64,000 nucleotides of DNA from Litomosoides sigmodontis (Eukaryota > Nematoda > Chromadorea > Rhabditida > Onchocercidae), in assembly GCA_963070105.1 (NCBI GenBank), contig OY718804.1, positions 8,985,317-9,049,316 of the forward strand, read 5' to 3'. The notes under the pieces are model-generated. The model did no database searches and had not been told where the DNA came from. It worked only from the letters and a program-made list of their open reading frames with translations. Both the position numbers and the translations under genes were made by a program. Below, piece after piece: positions 58,417 to 64,000 of the stretch (positions are counted from its first letter, which is position 1; the number at the start of each line of letters is the position of its first letter).

Positions 58417-60866
58417 ATGACAACATCATTCTTCCAGCAGATAGTAGCTGCTTCATCCGGTGCCGTTATTACCTCGCTGTTAAGTTAGTTTTTACATATT
58501 CATGAGACCGTCGCTTATGTAGTTTATGTGGAATTTTAATTTCGAATATCCTGGATATAGTTTTTATCCATGATACTATTCTGCATATATTTTTTTCATT
58601 CATAATCAAATTTGAAACTTATATCTGACTCTCCTTTATACATGTTCAGTTTTTGTTGTGATGAATGTTAATTTAATTTTTCGAAGTGATTTGCAGTTTC
58701 AATTCGTTTAATAGAATTAAATTTCAATTGACTTTAGTGACACCAATGGATGTCGTAAAAATAAGACTACAGCAGCAGGCGCACCCTTTCGTTAAAGGCA
58801 CTTGCTTTCTATACTCCAATGGTTTGATGGATCACTTATGTACAGCTTGTGCTAATGTAAATTCTAAGGAGCCATGCGAATGGTTTGCAAGACCAGGGAA
58901 TTTCGTAGGGACAGTGGTAACATTTCTTTTGTTAATAAAATTTTAATGAAAATATTTGTTTTGCACTACTGCTGCAGTAAATCAAAGTGGAAGGAATGCT
59001 GAAAATTTTCTAAATCAAATTTTCAGGATGCGCTATTCAAAATTGCAAAGACGGAGGGAATTCATTCACTGTGGAGCGGGCTTTCTCCAACATTGTAAGA
59101 ATATGGAATTTCTTCATCATTCATTAATTAATCCCAGTTAGTGGGGAATTTAATCGGTCCCATCAATATTCATAAATCCATAATAAGTAATATTCAAATG
59201 AAACGTTCTCAGAATTATGGCTGTACCGGCAACTGTATTTTATTATACAATTTACGATAATATGTTGTGCTGGTTGAAAGAGAAATATGATCAAAAGTCT
59301 CTCTGGATTCCCTTAGTTGCTGGATCAACTGCTCGTCTGGTTGCTCTGACTATTGTTTCTCCAATGGAATTGGTGAGGACAAAAATGCAAAGTGAGCGAC
59401 TCACATACAAAGGTAGAGTGTTTAGATTCAGGAAATGTTAAAGTCTTAAATTTACGAGAATGACTTTTAAGTTGCAGCACCTTTTTTCATTCAATTATGT
59501 GCATGTGAAAATTTTGAGACCAAATTGGTCGTTACTTGATATACACTATCAGGAAACTTCTGACATTTAAGACTTTTTACTATTTATTTGGATAACACCA
59601 CACATCTTGTTTCTTAAATATAGTGAATGATCAAATTAATATAGTCTAAGCTTAGAAAAGTTTTGCTACATATTTTTATGGAATTACTATTTCGTCGTTG
59701 AAATTGTTGAAGCTGGTGTGTGTTTGAAGTACAGTATAGTCACCACAAAATAGTAGCTATAAATATCACTGTTTCCATTTATATTTACAGTTTGCTTTGT
59801 TTTCAGATATCGGATTGGCTTTCCAGCGATCGAAGGCAGCGGAAGGATGGATCAGTTTATGGCGCGGCTGGAGCCCTTCACTAATGCGTGATATGCCATT
59901 TTCTGGTTTGTCTTCCTGTATTTAATTAGTTTTTTATTCTCCATATTGTTCAAAAATTAGTAGTGTGAATACTTCAATTAATGAAGCAAATTATAGCCGT
60001 ATATTGGACAGGATACGAATATTTGAAAGCGAACACGTTACAGAGATTAAATCAACAAGAAACTAATTTCCTGATCAGTTTTGTATGCGGTGCGATGGCC
60101 GGTTCATTGGCAGCATTTATCACAACTCCATTTGATGTCGTTAAAACTCATCGTCAAATAACCTTAGGAGAGGTTGTAACTCATTCATTTCTTTTCTCAA
60201 ATTTATATGTTTTCTTTGAAAATTTCGGATGAAATATGACCTATCTTTCGTCATAGTTAATCAATGCATGCAAAATGTGGATGTGAAAAATCGGATCAAA
60301 ACTAAAAAAAATTTAAAAGTGAATTGAACGGAATTGTTTGATGATCGGCATTTTTTATTTCATATGGCTTACTCTTTTTACAAAATGTGACGTATTAAGG
60401 AAAAATAAATGCAGTTTGATGCAATAGTAATGACTAACCAGCTGTATTCTGTAAGTTGACTTCGCTGATTATTATAGATTAAAAATTTAAAGGAGATGAG
60501 TCACGATAATAGGAATATGAAGATGACAGGAAATTATAACTGTAATACAGTTGTCACGGAAAGGCGCTACATGGAAATTCGATCAAGACGCTCTTTCGAT
60601 GTTATGAGGGAACTTTATGAAAAGAATGGATTCAGAGCTTTATTTGCGGGTAATTTACGATCGTTTGATTTCAGGATAGAGTAAAAAAAAGGGAATATTT
60701 TCAAAATATGTCAAAAAATACGAATTTTCGAATTAAATGTTCTCTTTTTCATTAACTTATTACAGGTGTGGTACCACGTGTAACAAAGGTTTCGCTTGCA
60801 TGCGCTGTGATGATAAGCAGTTACGAGTATTGCAAACTATTTTTTAAGAAAGTAAACAGTTTATAA
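58417..60866 (+). CDS. Mitochondrial carrier, SLC25A39/SLC25A40 type (8 exons)
   Basis: Exons 58417-58483, 58738-58916, 59027-59094, 59213-59412, 59807-59905, 59997-60172, 60478-60649, 60766-60866; 353 residues with every phase consistent. It has three mitochondrial carrier repeats with signatures [11 protein letters not shown] (P25), [11 protein letters not shown] (P155) and [11 protein letters not shown] (P249). The long first matrix loop ([17 protein letters not shown] ... PGNFVGT), LWSGLSPTL and MAVPATV point to SLC25A39/40 and, by wording, closer to SLC25A40. Mammalian SLC25A39/40 import glutathione into mitochondria; this role is inferred here. The loop has four cysteines (45, 57, 60, 69). 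The start ATG 58417 matches the family ([19 protein letters not shown]). It follows LeuRS in the same direction; SL-operon linkage is possible but the spacing is long. Confidence 0.94.
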
Positions 60867-61309
60867 TTGTATGAGCGTTGATTTGTTAATTTTTATTACC
60901 AACATTTTGCAGTACGCTAGTTTGTACAAACTACAAACCAAGAATTCTCTTGTTCAGGACCTCAAGTTTAATACTTCTTGCGCATTCGGGCATCGAACTC
61001 AATTTTGTTTCTTGTTTTGTTCTGTCAGTGCTGATTGCTTTGAAGCAGTATTAAATTGGATGATTTATTGTGTTAATTTTTTACGAAAGATATATTAGTT
61101 ACCGTTCCTTTGATTGTTACAATGAAACAAGCAAAAGTGCTAGATTAAAATTTCTGTGTTACATATCAATGTGTAAAGAGAGAGAGAGAGAGTATTAAAG
61201 AAGCATCTGAAAGAAATGGATTCGAAAAATCATAACAGGAAGGATTCGGTTGTTTTGCAGAAATTGTTGTGGTCATGAATAAGGCAGGATTACTCTGTCC
61301 TCTCATCCG
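60867..61309. other. Convergent gap with GA run
   Basis: 3'UTR of the carrier and a short AG run at about 61177-61191. No gene is supported. Confidence 0.45.
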
Positions 61310-61587
61310 TCAATAAATTTGGGCAAAATTTAAACTCAATCCCTGGTCTGATATCATGCGCAGCCGTAGGTAAATTTCTGGATACCAATACACACTCATT
61401 ATAACTGCGATTGATGTAGAAATGAGTAGGAAAATGTTTAGGCAATTTTCCACATCTGTAGTTTACAATTGATGAAACAAAACTTACTTCTAGCTTCAAA
61501 TAAATACAATTCTTGCATAGGATTTCCAAAATATGAGAAAAGCAGGAAGAAATGTGAACTTAACATAAGAGGTGCAACTACTAACAT
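61310..61587 (-). CDS. Possible 81-residue two-helix membrane protein (2 exons)
   Basis: Exon 1 is 61587-61488 and exon 2 is 61455-61310. The donor is perfect (AGAA/gtaagt), the acceptor good (ctacag) and the joined length is an exact multiple of three with a stop. The product has two hydrophobic helices (MLVVAPLMLSSHFFLLFSYF and CLNIFLLISTSIAVIMSVYW) with a short polar linker (NPMQELYLFEARNVEN) and a basic segment (YLRLR) after the second. No family is assigned. A second frame of exon 2 is also open and protein-like (KLPKHFPTHFYINRSYNE...) but does not fit the visible donor phase, so the model is uncertain. It lies 274 nt after the PEPCK stop on the same strand, with a possible acceptor (ccctcag, near 61634) before the ATG, the layout of a downstream gene in a worm operon. 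Confidence 0.4.
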
Positions 61588-61860
61588 TTGAGAAAAGGAA
61601 AGAAATGAAATTTGTATTAAAAGGGATCTGAGGGAAACACCTAATATATGTAACAATTAGTTCACGAGAAACGATCTGACAAGGTTAATCATCTCATTCG
61701 TAACTTTACTTATCATTCCTACTAACAGGGATAAGTTATCTAGAAGAGGTAAATGTACAGGCCTATCGGAATTATGAGGAGGAGAGAGCAGACCTGCCTC
61801 AAACGCTAACAGTTAATGAGAAAATCATTTCATCACTAGCAATGGCGCTAGGTGTTAAGG

Positions 61861-63880
61861 TTATGGCATAGCTTTAATTCTCGCCGTTTGTTCTTCAAGC
61901 TCCTTTGCAATTTCAGGAGGAAGATCTGAGCCAACCTGAAAGAAGGATGAATTCCATTTAAGTGGCACCATTCAATGCAATAATTCAAATTGCAGAGAAT
62001 TTAAAAAGTAATCAACCTGTTGCTCGAAGAAATGCTTGGTTTCCTCCATGTCCTCCAACCAGTACTTTTTTGGCAAAGACATCAATTCAGTCCAGTTAAT
62101 GTTTGGAAGGCCATCGAGATTAATCGAGCCTAAACTTGCCATTTTCTTCCTTTTCTTAACAGAAGTAACTTTGCATAAATTTTTATTAGTGTTCACAAGT
62201 AGCAGCACAATGGTATTTTTTCATTTATCTAACTTCTTACCTACCTTCTTTAGGTATATAGCCAATTGGTGACTCGAAACCAATGCTATCATCACCATCG
62301 CATCGTCTTAGGATCCAGTCTAACACACGAATATTTTCACCGTAACCAGGCCACAAGAATTTCCCATCAGCAGTTGTACGGAACCAGTTGACGTGGAAGA
62401 TTTTCGGTACCTTCAACGAATTTCATCATACAGCGTTGCAATTGAGAACACTTCATTTGTTGAACAATTAAGTAAAGTATCATATGGCTGCTCACCACTT
62501 TTCATTCTTGCTCAATCACTTGAATTTAATAACAAAACTTGAAATGGAAATAGTAGAGATGCTTTAAAAAAAAAAAAGAAAAAAAACCTTATGTGGTGGT
62601 TGTCCAAGTTTCATCCAATGGCGCATGTATCGTCCAAAATTGTAACCCATGAATGGTCGCATAGCCATTGGATCATGCATAATTTGTTTGCCTAAATACA
62701 GAAAACCTTTTAACAGTAATATATTTGAAATATTTTTCAATAATCACAGATTGCAATTCAACCATTTTGACACTTAAAACATTACATAGAAATGTCAGAG
62801 GAATTAATTAAATTGATTAATTTAAAATGTTCATTGGATACCAGAGAATTCAGCAGCTGCAGTTGCTTCTGATTTCACGCATGCGCCCACAAAGATACCA
62901 TGTACCCAGCTACGTGACTCAAATACAAGGGGCACACCTTCAGGTCTTAAGAAAAAAAATTTGCAATACTTCACAAATTACTGAAATTTACATCGAAGAT
63001 GCATGCGATAATATTCACGAAATTAAACTGTCATTTTTTTTTCAATTTTTTCTTCTCAACCTCTCTCTTTCTCTCCATTTTTATTTCTCTCTCGCCTCCT
63101 CTCTCGCCTCCTCTCTCGCTTTTTCGAAATGCTAAAAAATTAATTTTTTTTATTGCTAAAATTAAGGGATATTTTTTTATCACCCAAAATGAACATAACA
63201 TACCTTCGACCTCCAAAAATGATTGCATCAATTGGCACGCCTTCAGGCTTCTCCCAATCCGGATGGATGATCGGACACTGACCTGCAGGTGCGGTAAATC
63301 GTGAATTCGGATGAGCTGATTTTGTCGAATCTCCAAGGTGCCACGGCTTTCCCAGCCAATCAGTCATTTCAACATTCTGAACATTTACTTCACAAATAGA
63401 TGAAATGAAAAAGAAAATTTTTGAAAATTAGAAATAAGCAAATTATTGCAAACGTACCGGATTTTTCAACTCCTTTTCAAGTCCCTCCCAGAAATATTCA
63501 CCATCGACAGTCTCGGCAACATTTGTGAAGATGGAATTCTCCTGGAAACTTGCCATTGCCATAGGATTTGTTTTGTGTGACGTTCCCGGCGCTACACCAA
63601 AGAAACCGGCTTCCGGATTTATGGCATACAAACGACCATCAGCGCCAAATTTCATCCAAGCAATATCATCACCTACATGAGGAGATCATCCCTTTCAAAT
63701 TTTACTTATATCAAATCATCATGGCGTCATGCCGCAACTGTACTGAAACTTACCCACAACACGCACTTTCCATCCCGGAACGGTTGGTTCAAGCATTGCC
63801 AAATTTGTCTTACCGCAAGCGGATGGAAATGCCGCACAAACGAAACGCTCTTTTCCCTGCGGACTAGTGATACCCATTAT
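61861..63880 (-). CDS. pck: Phosphoenolpyruvate carboxykinase (GTP), C-terminal part
   Basis: Turns oxaloacetate and GTP into phosphoenolpyruvate; central to gluconeogenesis, and in parasitic worms often run toward malate production. Exons in transcript order: 63880-63754, 63672-63458, 63376-63204, 62945-62842, 62691-62588, 62410-62245, 62129-62017, 61935-61861; all phases close, about 358 residues. They cover the GTP-binding P-loop with the reactive Cys (FPSACGKTN), the DDIAWM strand, [49 protein letters not shown], the ATAAAE helix, [21 protein letters not shown] and the helical tail ([19 protein letters not shown]). The N-terminal ~250 residues with the substrate-site start are not in the window on this strand upstream of 63880. 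The exact gene copy cannot be told. Confidence 0.95.
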
Positions 63881-64000
63881 CTACAATTCAATCTGTTTGA
63901 AACAAGAAAGAGTGAATTTAACTCTTGCCTGATTGAACGATGAGAGAGAAGGGAAGCAGCCACTGATAATTGCAGTTTGAGAGGGTGAAAAAAGGAAGAC
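63881..64000. other. PEPCK intron at the window edge
   Basis: Sequence upstream of the first visible PEPCK exon on the minus strand. No further coding frame was identified before the window ends. Confidence 0.5.

Noticed and set aside
58133..58456. 107-codon minus-strand frame
   Set aside because: Antisense to the LeuRS 3'UTR and the first carrier exon; no homology or splice support.
63568..63943. 88- and 99-codon plus-strand frames at the right edge
   Set aside because: Antisense shadows of PEPCK exons.

Overview
The window looks like nuclear DNA of a nematode. It is strongly AT-rich, its genes are cut into many small exons, acceptors mostly read TTTTCAG/TTTTTAG, and the recognisable proteins resemble worm and other animal orthologues. 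A parasitic clade III (filarial/spirurid-type) genome is my guess; the sequence does not prove it. No bacterial, phage or transposase genes were seen. Exon models were built by hand from splice sites, reading-phase continuity and family resemblance; no alignment was run.

Left part (1-11.9 kb) is gene-dense: a small basic/acidic orphan gene (360-1358, +); a nine-exon phospholipid scramblase (2134-4770, -); then, divergently, a seven-exon AN1 zinc-finger protein of the ZFAND2/AIRAP family (5602-7663, +) with a textbook heat-shock element in its promoter and a C-terminal CaaX box; a small cysteine-rich single-pass membrane protein (9292-9983, +); and a 137-residue orphan with a helical C-terminal half (11091-11841, +).

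The middle (12-50 kb) is low-density, microsatellite-rich DNA. It holds a nine-exon F-box/leucine-rich-repeat gene of the FBXL2/FBXL20 type (16329-22527, -; prenylation signal CTIL), an orphan coding exon that may be an alternative 5' end of it (27079-27318, -), and a three-exon gene with an asparagine run (34942-37599, -). One FBXL intron contains a nearly pure AAT array of about 784 bp. A 21-bp-stem hairpin lies at 48668-48714.

The right end (50-64 kb) is again gene-dense: a complete 25-exon cytosolic leucyl-tRNA synthetase (50837-57888, +), an eight-exon mitochondrial carrier of the SLC25A39/40 glutathione-importer type (58417-60866, +), and, convergent to them, the C-terminal eight exons of GTP-dependent phosphoenolpyruvate carboxykinase (61861-63880, -; its 5' part is outside the window or unresolved). 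A possible two-exon small membrane protein lies just downstream of PEPCK on the same strand (61310-61587).

These are mainly housekeeping and stress genes (translation, gluconeogenesis, mitochondrial thiol import, protein quality control, ubiquitin ligase adaptor, membrane lipid handling). I see no multi-gene novel system. The best leads are the heat-shock/bZIP promoter, the hairpin, the divergent scramblase, a GC-AG intron, and several unassigned small genes.
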